The notes under the pieces were generated by a model. The model saw only the letters and a list, made by a program, of their open reading frames with translations. It did not search any database and was not told where the DNA came from. A stretch of 64,000 nt of DNA, taken from contig CAVVYM010000009.1 in NCBI GenBank assembly GCA_963752505.1, forward strand, positions 186,001 to 250,000, written 5' to 3'. This document shows positions 17,511 through 25,252 of this stretch, one piece after another. The first letter of the stretch is position 1, and the number at the start of each line of letters is the position of its first letter. A program made the position numbers and the translations under genes. This DNA is from JACJWR01 sp963752505. GTDB taxonomy: Bacteria; Actinomycetota; Actinomycetes; S36-B12; UBA10799.

Positions 17511-18737
17511 CTAGTGCAGTCTTTTGGATCCTCGGTTCAGTTTCGCCATCGCGTCGGTCAGGCCCTCCACCGTCATCGGATACATGTCGAACACAGCCGC
17601 GATCTGCTCAATCGTGGTCCCCCGCCAGGCAGCAGGCGGCTCCGGATTGAGCCACACGCTGGAGGTGAAATGGTCCCGAAGCAGGCGCAACCACTCCAGT
17701 CCGCTGACCCCCCGGACCCCGCCCCAACTGGCCAGCCCGCTGGCCATACCAGGCATAGACGGCGCTGCCGCTCCGCGCATGTGAAGCTCGTAGTCGCCCA
17801 TCAAGGCGTCCCCGATCATGATCAACCGATAACGGGAGTCGTAGCGGCGCACGAGATCGTGGACCCACACGGGTTCGGTGAAATCCTCCGATGTGTACAC
17901 GCGACCGTAGACGCAGTTGTGGAAGTAGTAGGTCCGCAAGTCCTTGAAGTGGGTCGCCTTCTTCGCTGCGCTGAACAACTGCGACATCAGACGCGAATAG
18001 GGATGCATAGATCCCCCTACATCGACCATGAGCAAGACGTGCGTATCGGGCCGACGTGGCGGGCGGGTGACGACGGCGATGTCGCCGGCGTTGCGAGCGG
18101 TCGCGTCGATGGTGCCCGCCATGTCGAGTTCGGATTGCGCACCCTCGCGGACAAAGGAGCGCAATCGCCGCAGCGCGACCTCGAATTGCCGTACGTCGAG
18201 CACGAGATCCGAACGATAGCCCTGGTAAGCCCGCTGCTGGGCGACATGAATGGCCGAGCGGCCGCCGCCGGAACTGCCGGTGCTGAGCCCGGCCTTCGAC
18301 TGGCCTGCCTGCCCGTGCGGTGAGGTGCCGCCTGTCCCGATCCAGTGGCTTCCGCCCGTATGCCGCTCGGTCTGATCGGCCAACCGCTCGGCGAACAACT
18401 GCCGCCAATGCTCGATCTGCTCGTCGGTGGGCCACTCTTGGTCATCGTCGACACCGGCCGTTGCACGCGCGTCCGCGAGCCATTCGCGAATCTGACTGCT
18501 CAGCGCTCCGTCCTCACCCAGTTGCGCTGCCACCGAACCGAACGTCTGGGCGAAGGCCTGGTCGAACGCGTCGAGGTGCCCCTCGTGGTGAATGAGTATC
18601 GATCGGGCCGTGTAGTAGAAACCGAGGAAGGTGTTCTGGTGAGCCCCCCGGGACAGCGCATCGGCCAGTGCCACGGCCTCTGTCACGCCAACCGGTACTC
18701 CCGCGTCCCTGAGCCGGTAGACCAGCGGCACGAACAC
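17511..18737 (-). CDS. CoxE-like VWA-domain protein, partner of the adjacent MoxR ATPase
   Basis: About 408 residues. The N-terminal part (FVPLVYRLRDAGVPVGVTEAV) matches the CoxE-like start, and the VWA core begins VLLMVDVGGSMHPYS near residue 230. The metal-site motif has Gly where DxSxS proteins have the first Ser. The frame continues open upstream, but most of that overlaps the MoxR gene; a GTG at 18737, just after the MoxR stop at 18743, is the most likely start though its ribosome site is weak. MoxR/VWA pairs act as chaperones that insert cofactors or remodel partner proteins, for example CoxD/CoxE in CO dehydrogenase maturation. The client here is unknown. Confidence 0.82.
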   Translation of the reverse strand: MFVPLVYRLRDAGVPVGVTEAVALADALSRGAHQNTFLGFYYTARSILIHHEGHLDAFDQAFAQTFGSVAAQLGEDGALSSQIREWLADARATAGVDDDQEWPTDEQIEHWRQLFAERLADQTERHTGGSHWIGTGGTSPHGQAGQSKAGLSTGSSGGGRSAIHVAQQRAYQGYRSDLVLDVRQFEVALRRLRSFVREGAQSELDMAGTIDATARNAGDIAVVTRPPRRPDTHVLLMVDVGGSMHPYSRLMSQLFSAAKKATHFKDLRTYYFHNCVYGRVYTSEDFTEPVWVHDLVRRYDSRYRLIMIGDALMGDYELHMRGAAAPSMPGMASGLASWGGVRGVSGLEWLRLLRDHFTSSVWLNPEPPAAWRGTTIEQIAAVFDMYPMTVEGLTDAMAKLNRGSKRLH

Positions 18738-18742
18738 CGGGA

Positions 18743-19603
18743 TCAGTTCCCGTGCCGCGAACGGCTGGGCATGGACACGGCTGTGGTGAAGCTCGCCAGA
18801 TCCTGCTCCTTCTTGAGCAACGTGCCCAGGAAGGGAGTCTCGGTGGTGAGTTCCACCGAGTCGATCCCGGCTGCACGGAGGACGGCAATCCAGTCCACGA
18901 GTTCGCTGGTGGACGGCCGCTTGCGCACACCGGGCAGGTCCCGCACCCGGTAGAAAGCATCGAGAGCCTGATCCAGCAACGAGGCCGACAGCTGCGGGTG
19001 GTGCACGGCCACAATCGATGACATCAGGTCCCGATCGGGAAAGTCGATGAAGTGGAACACACACCGCCGGAGGAAGGCGTCGGGGAGCTCCTTCTCCGCG
19101 TTGGAGGTGATGATGACGATTGGGCGTTCCCGGGCGACAACGTGGTCACCGGTCTCTGCCACGGTGAAGCGCATCCGATCCAGTTCGTGGAGCAGATCGT
19201 TTCCGAACTCGATATCGGCCTTGTCGATTTCGTCGATGAGAAGCACGCTGCGGCGCTCCGACGTGAACGCGCGCCCCAACGGCCCGAGGTGGATGTACTC
19301 GCGGATGTTGCGCACGTCGTGGTCACCGAACCTACTGTCATAGAGACGTTGCACGGTGTCATAGAAATAGAGGCCGTCCTGGGCTCGAGTCGTGCTCTTC
19401 ACGTGCCAGGTGATCAACTCGTGCCCCCCGGCCTCCGCGATCGCCTCGGCGAGCAGAGTCTTCCCAGTTCCGGGCTCACCCCGAACGAGCAGGGGCTTCT
19501 GCAACACGACAGCGCAGTTGACGGCGGCCTCGAGCGCCCGATCGGTGAGGTAGGTATCGGTCCCGCTGAAGGACGAGCTGGACACAGGCGTGGAGGATGT
19601 CAC
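18743..19603 (-). CDS. MoxR-family AAA+ ATPase
   Basis: 286 residues. Walker A is RGEPGTGKT, Walker B LLIDEIDKA, sensor 1 IITSNAEKE, and the ELPDAFLRRC arginine-finger helix is present. The open frame reaches back to 19714, but a GTG at 19603 lies exactly 6 nt after a TATGAT hexamer, so a leaderless start there is preferred. It is paired with the VWA gene 5 bp downstream; together they should form a chaperone acting on another protein. The DUF6777 gene ends 31 bp upstream and is the obvious candidate partner. Confidence 0.9.
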   Translation of the reverse strand: MTSSTPVSSSSFSGTDTYLTDRALEAAVNCAVVLQKPLLVRGEPGTGKTLLAEAIAEAGGHELITWHVKSTTRAQDGLYFYDTVQRLYDSRFGDHDVRNIREYIHLGPLGRAFTSERRSVLLIDEIDKADIEFGNDLLHELDRMRFTVAETGDHVVARERPIVIITSNAEKELPDAFLRRCVFHFIDFPDRDLMSSIVAVHHPQLSASLLDQALDAFYRVRDLPGVRKRPSTSELVDWIAVLRAAGIDSVELTTETPFLGTLLKKEQDLASFTTAVSMPSRSRHGN

Positions 19604-19609
19604 CCCGTG

Positions 19610-19615
19610 ATCATA
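19610..19615 (-). promoter_or_regulatory. -10 element TATGAT of the MoxR gene
   Basis: The minus strand reads TATGAT, a near-consensus -10, followed by 6 nt and the GTG start at 19603. It lies between the DUF6777 stop and the MoxR start, so MoxR-VWA may be transcribed separately as well as from upstream. Confidence 0.5.
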
Positions 19616-19634
19616 TGAAGCGCCCGAAGCGGAC

Positions 19635-20819
19635 CTAGTCAAAGACCCCAGGACACTCCATCTCAAGCCCGGCGGATGCCTCATCGGACCCCACCACGGT
19701 GTCCGAATCGACATTCACCGTCCAGGTGTAGACGCCGCCATCGGCCACGAACAGCTCGACTCGGTACAACCCGGCGCCGGCACCCGTAGGCTCGGCCCCG
19801 AACGAGAGGTCTGGGTCCTCAAGGACCGGCACGAATTCCGTGGCATCACCCAGGATCTGGATTTGGCACTGGTCGAGGCGAGCGGCCGCCAGTGAGATCG
19901 CCTCGCCGCCGCGACCAGACTCCTCCGTGGCGATCGGCGGTGCTGGCGCCACCGGCGCCGGTTCAGGCGTTGTCGCCGGTGCCGTCGGGGTGGGTGTCAC
20001 TTCGGATGGCTCGGGCGATACGGCGGCGTCTGACCCGCCCGCGGTGCCGGCCGGCCGAGTGAATTCCTCGCCGGTGACGACCTCGACGAGTACGAAGGAG
20101 GCGACCCTCGTGCTGCCGGGGTTCACCACCGCATAGGACGAGGGGCGAAAGTCGGTCCACGTCGATCCCACCACACGCGCATTGGTCAGATTCGAAGGTG
20201 CCGCGGTGAGCGGATTCCCGCAGTAGCACTTCACCACCGGCTGGCCCACGCTATTGATCAAGACGGCAGTTCCGGCCTGTAGCACCGCTGGCGCGGGAGT
20301 GGCTCGGCCATTGTCGTAGCCGTAATTGGTGACTGCCGTATCGCGGCGCAACAACACCGGCGTGAGCGGTTGGACGAAAGCTGGAATGTCAGTCGCCGCG
20401 ATGCCGTGCACCGAGGCCCAGGCATCCGCGAGTGGCTGGTTTGCCCCCAGATACCCCACCAACTGATCCTTGTCACACGAGCCCTCATCCAGCGTCCCGC
20501 CGTAGAGCCCGGGCGAGGTACCTTGCACCGACTGCACCCCAATGCTGGTGGCCGGAGCGGCAAGGCTCTGGTCGATCCCGACCGACGGGGTGAAGGCGGC
20601 AACTGCCGTGGACACCGGTTCGGCGCGCAGGTCGACGGTGTCATCGCCACCCAAGACTCGAGACACCACCAACCACCCGGCGCCGGCGACCAGCACGAGC
20701 GCAAGGACGGCACCAATGGCGATGGCGGCAATGGCTCCGCCGCCCAACCCGCCACCGGGGCGCTGCGACAAATTATCGGTGTTCCGTCTCCACTGCGGAT
20801 CCTGCGACGTGTTACTCAT
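19635..20819 (-). CDS. DUF6777-type membrane-anchored extracellular protein
   Basis: 394 residues. A short Gly/Gln-rich cytoplasmic segment precedes one transmembrane helix (about 28-52). The ectodomain shows the pattern I associate with DUF6777: SPGLYGGTLDEGSCDKDQLVGY, LTPVLLRRDTAVTN, LQAGTAVLINSVGQP and KCYCGNPL. A Pro/Thr-rich linker (about 255-305) follows, then a C-terminal beta domain ending with ECPGVFD. The Cys residues suggest disulfides outside the cell. Start at 20819 rather than 20852 because GGAGG sits 6 nt upstream. It is followed by MoxR and VWA genes. Function unknown. Confidence 0.75.
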   Translation of the reverse strand: MSNTSQDPQWRRNTDNLSQRPGGGLGGGAIAAIAIGAVLALVLVAGAGWLVVSRVLGGDDTVDLRAEPVSTAVAAFTPSVGIDQSLAAPATSIGVQSVQGTSPGLYGGTLDEGSCDKDQLVGYLGANQPLADAWASVHGIAATDIPAFVQPLTPVLLRRDTAVTNYGYDNGRATPAPAVLQAGTAVLINSVGQPVVKCYCGNPLTAAPSNLTNARVVGSTWTDFRPSSYAVVNPGSTRVASFVLVEVVTGEEFTRPAGTAGGSDAAVSPEPSEVTPTPTAPATTPEPAPVAPAPPIATEESGRGGEAISLAAARLDQCQIQILGDATEFVPVLEDPDLSFGAEPTGAGAGLYRVELFVADGGVYTWTVNVDSDTVVGSDEASAGLEMECPGVFD

Positions 20820-20981
20820 AGCAACCTCCGCTCGCTCTCTCCCTCCCTCCAAGGTAGAACGTCAGGCTGGCTCACACGCACCTCGGCCCGAAGTGCGCGC
20901 GGTCAGTGGGATTTCGTCCCATGCAGGCACTCGGCGGGCATCCGTGAGCGGCTGACGGTGAACAGCAGCGTGCAACCGCTT

Positions 20982-21003
20982 GGGGGCAGCCCTGACCGCC
21001 CCC
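20982..21003 (-). terminator. Possible hairpin terminator after the gspE-like gene
   Basis: GGGGGC (20982-20987) pairs with GCCCCC (20998-21003) over a 10-nt loop, just past the ATPase stop at 21033 on the minus strand. There is no T-tract, so this is only suggestive. The rest of the 213-bp gap to the DUF6777 start shows no gene. Confidence 0.25.
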
Positions 21004-21032
21004 GTGTCGCCCTAGGTGCAACTCGGCGAGGG

Positions 21033-22745
21033 TTACTGCTGCTCGATCGCGATATCCATCGCGGGTGCAACGATGGTGCGCAGCACCTCATCGGCGGTGG
21101 TGAGCCCCTGCATGGCTAGCCGCACGGCTGCCGTTTGGAGTGACACGTAGCCGGAGAGCTCGGCTGCTTCGGCAACGTCGGGGGCTGATCCGCCTGCGTG
21201 TATAACGCCGCGTACCCGCGGCGTAATGGTGAGGAGTTCGTATGCGCCCACACGCCCCAGATAGCCGGTGTTGCCGCACATCTCGCAGCCTGTTCCGATG
21301 ACGAAGGTGGCGGCCTGGTCGTCGGTGATGCCAAGGAGAACGCGGGTTTCCTGGTCCGGCAGACTCGGCCGCGAGCAGAAGGCACAAGGCCGACGCAGCA
21401 GGCGCTGGGCGATGACGAGGCCCAGGGCGTCGGAGATCAAATACTTCGGAACGCCAAGTTGCGCCAAGCGGACCACTGCCGAAGGCCCGTCGAGGGTATG
21501 CAGCGTGCTCAACACCAAGTGCCCGGTCAGCGCTGCGGAGACGGCCATCGAGGCAGTCTCTGCATCTCGCACTTCACCGACCATCACGACGTCGGGATCC
21601 TGCCGTAAAGCCGCCCGCAGGGCCGCCGGGAAGGTGACACCGTTGGCGTCGTCGATCTGGATCTGCGTGACTCCCTGCAGTTCCAGTTCGACTGGATCCT
21701 CCATCGTGATGGCGTGCCGTTCGGGACCAACATATGTGCTCAGCAGGGAGTAGAGGGTCGTGCTCTTGCCCGAGCCGGTGGGGCCGGTCACCACGATGAA
21801 TCCTTGAGACTTGGCCATGGCGGCCGCCAAAGCGTCCACCTGTTGCCACGACATTCCAAGTTTCGAGATGTCGGGCAGTTGCTTCTGCGAGGTCATCATG
21901 CGAAGAACGAGGTTCTCGCCGTGAATGCTCGGCACAGTGGACACCCGCACGTCGATGTCGTGGCCGCGAACATTCACCCGCGCCCTGCCATCCTGCGGGA
22001 CGCGCTTGGCGAAGACGTCGAGGCCCGACATCACTTTCACCCGACTCGCGATCGGAGCCAAACTCTCGGTGGGCAACTCCAGGACCACGTGCATCATGCC
22101 ATCGATCCGAAATCGGACCCGAAGCGAATCCGCCGACGGTTCGATGTGCACGTCGCTGGCGCGCCGGTTGGTGGCGTCCAGCAGGATCTGGTCGACGATT
22201 CCAACGGCGCCCTCATCATCGACGGCTGTTGCGCGCGTGACCGTCTTGACTCCGGTCACCCGACCAACGAAGGCATCGACGACGTCGGCGCGCTCCTGGT
22301 CACCCCAGAGACGCTGCAGCAAAGAGTTGACCTGCGACGGCATGGCGACGACAAATGACACGTGGCCGCGGTAGCGGGCTCGGAGGTCGTCTGCCGAGAC
22401 TATGTCGAACGGATCGGCCACGGCGACCACCGTGGTGCCGTGCGAAATTGCGAACGGCACGGCGCGGTATCTGTGAGCCGAGGCCCGGTCGAGCGTTCGA
22501 GCCACCGAGTCGTCGATGGACACTCGGTCGAGGTCCACCACGCGCAGGCCGTGCCGCTCGGCTAGCCCGGCGGCCACAGTCTGCTCGTCACAGAGGTGCT
22601 CTCGGATCAGCACCTCGCCCAGCCGGGGTCGGCTCGGATCAGCCTTCTGAATAGCGAGCGCGCGCTGCACATCCTGCTCAGTTACTTTGCCCCAACTGAT
22701 CAGGATGTCGCCCAACCTGCGACGCGGCGCTGGCTGCGGTTGCAC
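21033..22745 (-). CDS. GspE/PilB-type secretion or pilus ATPase with N-terminal MshEN domain
   Basis: 570 residues. The N-terminus fits the c-di-GMP-binding MshEN motif: RLG at 10-12, Leu15, Gly19, Val26, Leu30, Gln33, with a second, weaker copy at residues 41-64. The ATPase core has Walker A GPTGSGKST, the Asp box MEDPVE, Walker B VVMVGEVRDAETA and the His box STLHTLDGP; a zinc four-Cys module (CAFC...CEMC) follows. It should drive assembly of a type IV pilus or type II-like machine. No pilin, platform or prepilin peptidase gene lies in the window. The GTG start has GGAGAGG upstream. Confidence 0.92.
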   Translation of the reverse strand: MQPQPAPRRRLGDILISWGKVTEQDVQRALAIQKADPSRPRLGEVLIREHLCDEQTVAAGLAERHGLRVVDLDRVSIDDSVARTLDRASAHRYRAVPFAISHGTTVVAVADPFDIVSADDLRARYRGHVSFVVAMPSQVNSLLQRLWGDQERADVVDAFVGRVTGVKTVTRATAVDDEGAVGIVDQILLDATNRRASDVHIEPSADSLRVRFRIDGMMHVVLELPTESLAPIASRVKVMSGLDVFAKRVPQDGRARVNVRGHDIDVRVSTVPSIHGENLVLRMMTSQKQLPDISKLGMSWQQVDALAAAMAKSQGFIVVTGPTGSGKSTTLYSLLSTYVGPERHAITMEDPVELELQGVTQIQIDDANGVTFPAALRAALRQDPDVVMVGEVRDAETASMAVSAALTGHLVLSTLHTLDGPSAVVRLAQLGVPKYLISDALGLVIAQRLLRRPCAFCSRPSLPDQETRVLLGITDDQAATFVIGTGCEMCGNTGYLGRVGAYELLTITPRVRGVIHAGGSAPDVAEAAELSGYVSLQTAAVRLAMQGLTTADEVLRTIVAPAMDIAIEQQ

Positions 22746-22969
22746 GGGGACCTCTCCTTCCCGGTATCACACCTGAGCGAGGGGCCTGGCCGCACGTCCA
22801 GACGGCGGGGTCTCTCCTCTCCCACCGTAAAGCACCGTGGGGGGCCGAAGACGAGCGATCCTATGATCATCTTCGCTACTGTGAGTGCGAGTCATTTCTG
22901 ACGAATCAGCGGATCAAGGGCCCACATGGGTACGCAGCATGGATTCAAGCGTCTTCTCGGCGAGGTGTC

Positions 22970-23482
22970 GTGGCCCTTGCGGCTGCCGCCGGGCTTCTGA
23001 TCCTGAGCGGATGCAGCGGATCAAGCACGCTCGACAGTGGCAAACTGCAGGACGAAATCACCAGCGAGGTTCAAGCGGTTGTTCCGGAGGGCACGGCAGT
23101 CTCGGTTGTCTGTCCAAGCGACGTCGCTCTCCAGTCGGGAGCCACCACCGAGTGCACGATGACGGTCGCCGAGCAACCCGCGACGGTGGTTGTGACGCAG
23201 GAGGACGACCAGGGCAACGTCGTTTTCGAATCCAACTCGGCGATCTTGTTCCTTGACCGCGCCCAGGAGGAGATCACCAACGAAGTAACCGCCCAGATAC
23301 CCGGTTCGTGGACCACCGCTTGCAGCCCGGTAGGCGCAAGCGCCGGGATCTACCTTGCCACGCCCGGAACGACCTTCGACTGCACCGTGAGTGGGACGAC
23401 GTCTTCCGGCGAACAGCAGAACGGCACTGCGATGGTGACGGTCGACGACAACAAGGGCAACATCAGTTTCGTCGTGCAGTAG
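22970..23482 (+). CDS. Lipoprotein with two DUF4333 domains
   Basis: 170 residues. A hydrophobic stretch ends in a lipobox (ILSGC), then two repeats of about 70 residues, each with one pair of Cys (VVCPSDVA...TECTM and TACSPVGA...FDCTV) and a shared QEEITNEV / QDEITSEV helix, as in DUF4333. Probably exported and lipid-anchored; function unknown. The GTG at 22970 has GAGG upstream but leaves a signal peptide without a positive charge. The open frame upstream encodes a natural-looking SSRRG just before it, without a usual start codon, so the true start, or a base error near 22940-22965, is uncertain. Confidence 0.7.
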   Translation: MALAAAAGLLILSGCSGSSTLDSGKLQDEITSEVQAVVPEGTAVSVVCPSDVALQSGATTECTMTVAEQPATVVVTQEDDQGNVVFESNSAILFLDRAQEEITNEVTAQIPGSWTTACSPVGASAGIYLATPGTTFDCTVSGTTSSGEQQNGTAMVTVDDNKGNISFVVQ

Positions 23483-23515
23483 CTTCGGCCCCTGTTGCCG
23501 TCGACGCGCGGTTGA

Positions 23516-24322
23516 TCAGATGCGGCGGAACGCAGACGGCTCGCCAATGTAGTAGATGCTGGCGGTGTGAACGCCGGTGTCGTAGTTGCTGGCCTGCACT
23601 ACCTGTCCGCCGCCGATGTAGATGGCGACGTGCTGAGAGCCACCGGGACCGTAGAACACCAGGTCGCCGGGGGCGAGGCTGTCCAGACTCACAGCAGTGC
23701 CGTAGCCGATCTGGTTATAGGAGCCGCCGGGAAGCGACACGCCAGCCTGACCATAGGCCCACTTCACGAGACCGGAGCAGTCAAAGCCGCCGGGGGCTTG
23801 TCCGCCCGAGACGTAGGGCTGCCCAAGCATGGCCATGGCGGCGCCGACGGCACCGGAACCGGACCAGCTGCCGCTTGCGCTGGCTGTGCTGGTCGCGGCA
23901 GCCGGAGCGGCCGGTGCCGAGTACACGGGCGCAGCAGCAGCGGCCTCAGCCTGCCACTGGGCGACAACCGCCTCACTCATGATTCGTTGCTCCTCGGCAG
24001 CAGCAGCGGCCTCAGCCTCGGCGAGCGCGGCGGCCTCGGCGGCGGCTTGCGCGGCAGCGGCCTCGGCGGCGGCTTGCGCGGCAGCGGCCTCCTGCTGCCA
24101 GTTCGCCACCACGGCAGCACGCATGACCGTGAGCTGCTCGGCGTCCCGCTGGCGTTGGATGGCTGCCTTTTCCTGCTTCAACGCGGAGGTGTTTGCCGCC
24201 TCCGCGCTAGGGCGTACGGTTGCTTCGGTGTTGCTCGCGGCGAAAGCCGGCAGAGTCGCCAAGGCGGTTGCGCTTGCAACGACCGCGGCTGCGGGCAAAG
24301 CGATTCGAGCGGAGATACGCAT
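23516..24322 (-). CDS. Secreted NlpC/P60 peptidoglycan hydrolase with Ala-rich helical linker
   Basis: 268 residues. A signal peptide (about 1-29, ending AFA) precedes a helical region rich in Ala, Glu and Gln, including a nine-residue unit (AAAQAAAEA) repeated, bracketed by two related segments VVANWQQEA and VVAQWQAEA. The C-terminal NlpC/P60 domain has catalytic Cys in FDCSGLVKW, His in SQHVAIYIGGG and a polar residue in QASN. The family cuts stem peptides of peptidoglycan, usually for cell separation. The ATG at 24322 has AAAGGAC upstream; the longer frame to 24478 is untranslated leader with a strong hairpin. Confidence 0.9.
   Translation of the reverse strand: MRISARIALPAAAVVASATALATLPAFAASNTEATVRPSAEAANTSALKQEKAAIQRQRDAEQLTVMRAAVVANWQQEAAAAQAAAEAAAAQAAAEAAALAEAEAAAAAEEQRIMSEAVVAQWQAEAAAAAPVYSAPAAPAAATSTASASGSWSGSGAVGAAMAMLGQPYVSGGQAPGGFDCSGLVKWAYGQAGVSLPGGSYNQIGYGTAVSLDSLAPGDLVFYGPGGSQHVAIYIGGGQVVQASNYDTGVHTASIYYIGEPSAFRRI
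24037..24090. repeat. 27-bp tandem repeat inside the NlpC/P60 gene
   Basis: The segment containing CTTGCGCGGCAGCGGCCTC occurs at 24046 and again at 24073, a 27-bp period that encodes the nine-residue AAAQAAAEA unit twice. Such a repeat can change copy number by slippage and alter linker length. Confidence 0.6.
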
Positions 24323-24628
24323 ATCTTTGATGTCCTTTTCCGGCTGCCTCCCGACCACCGAGCCGCACCGCACGGAGCGGGGCTCGGCTGCAGTACGCCC
24401 GCGATGCTCGACCCGTCCGGGGTCGGTCGCTGCCAGCGATTCGGCAGATCGCCCGCCGGAACCTGCTCTCGCAACCACCGGAATTTCGAGCGACGTAGGA
24501 AACGTAACTGGCGCGATTCGTCCGATTTGACGCTTTGAGGGTGAGGGCCATCACACGGGACCCCAACTTTCCGTAAAGGACAAACCGAGGCCGGTGCGCA
24601 ATGGGCATAGTTCGCTGTCCGGAGTGAC
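24323..24628. other. Intergenic region between NlpC/P60 and rhomboid genes
   Basis: 306 bp with no convincing gene on either strand. Next to the NlpC/P60 start it holds a strong hairpin (24358-24387). The rest must contain the two divergent promoters, which I cannot place with confidence. I looked for the c-di-AMP (ydaO) riboswitch often found before such hydrolases and did not find its conserved sequences. Confidence 0.5.
24358..24387 (-). promoter_or_regulatory. Stable hairpin in the 5' leader of the NlpC/P60 gene
   Basis: CCGAGCC (24358-24364) pairs with GGCTCGG (24381-24387), and CCGC (24368-24371) with GCGG (24377-24380) inside it. It ends about 35 bp before the ATG at 24322. It may stabilise the message or regulate translation; no known riboswitch class was recognised. 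Confidence 0.4.
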
Positions 24629-25246
24629 ATGCCGCACAATTGGGGAATGTCGTTGCAGCAGAACGGAACCGAGACCCGGCCTACCCCAGCCGGGCGCTTC
24701 CGTCAGGTGGTCACCCCGATACTGGTGATGCTGGCGCTCATGTGGCTGCTGGAAATTCTCGACGTGCTCCTCCGAGGCCGACTCGACGGATTCGGCATTG
24801 TCAGCCGCACGGCCGAGGGACTGCCCGGAATCGCCCTGTCACCCTTCCTGCACGGCGGATTCGCGCACCTGCTGGCAAATACGATCCCCTTCGTCGTGTT
24901 GGGGCTGCTCGTGGCGTGGCGCACGGAACGGTCGATGTGGCCGGTGACTGTTGTGATCGGCCTCATCGGTGGTTTCGGCGTGTGGCTGCTCGGCCCCGCA
25001 GACGTGGTGACCATCGGTGCAAGTGGGTTGATCTTCGGCTTCGTGACCTACCTGATCACCGCCGGCGTCCTGCGGCGCCACTGGCTTGACCTGCTCATCG
25101 CGCTCTTTGTGGTGATTGTCTACGGCAGCCTGCTCTGGGGGATCTCTCCGTTCACGGTCGCCCCCGGTGTTTCCTGGTTGGGCCACCTCATGGGCGCCAT
25201 AGGTGGCGTCGTCGCCGCCTTCGCGTTCGCCGAGCGCAGGAAGTAG
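24629..25246 (+). CDS. Rhomboid-family intramembrane serine protease
   Basis: 205 residues with six hydrophobic segments. The catalytic dyad is visible: Ser in TIGASGLIFGF and His in SWLGHLMGAIGG, and HGGFAHLLANT matches the conserved HxxxHxxxN-type helix of rhomboids. It should cleave membrane-protein substrates within the bilayer. The ATG at 24629 has GGAG at 5-nt spacing; the in-frame ATG at 24647 lacks a properly spaced site. It is divergent from the NlpC/P60 gene and ends 6 bp before the convergent DUF2231 gene. Confidence 0.88.
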   Translation: MPHNWGMSLQQNGTETRPTPAGRFRQVVTPILVMLALMWLLEILDVLLRGRLDGFGIVSRTAEGLPGIALSPFLHGGFAHLLANTIPFVVLGLLVAWRTERSMWPVTVVIGLIGGFGVWLLGPADVVTIGASGLIFGFVTYLITAGVLRRHWLDLLIALFVVIVYGSLLWGISPFTVAPGVSWLGHLMGAIGGVVAAFAFAERRK

Positions 25247-25252
25247 CGCCAG

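Noticed and set aside
24323..24628. c-di-AMP (ydaO) riboswitch before the NlpC/P60 gene
   Set aside because: Such genes often have one, but the conserved GGGGACCC, GGGTGAA and CAGCTAACC segments were not found in the right order on the minus strand.
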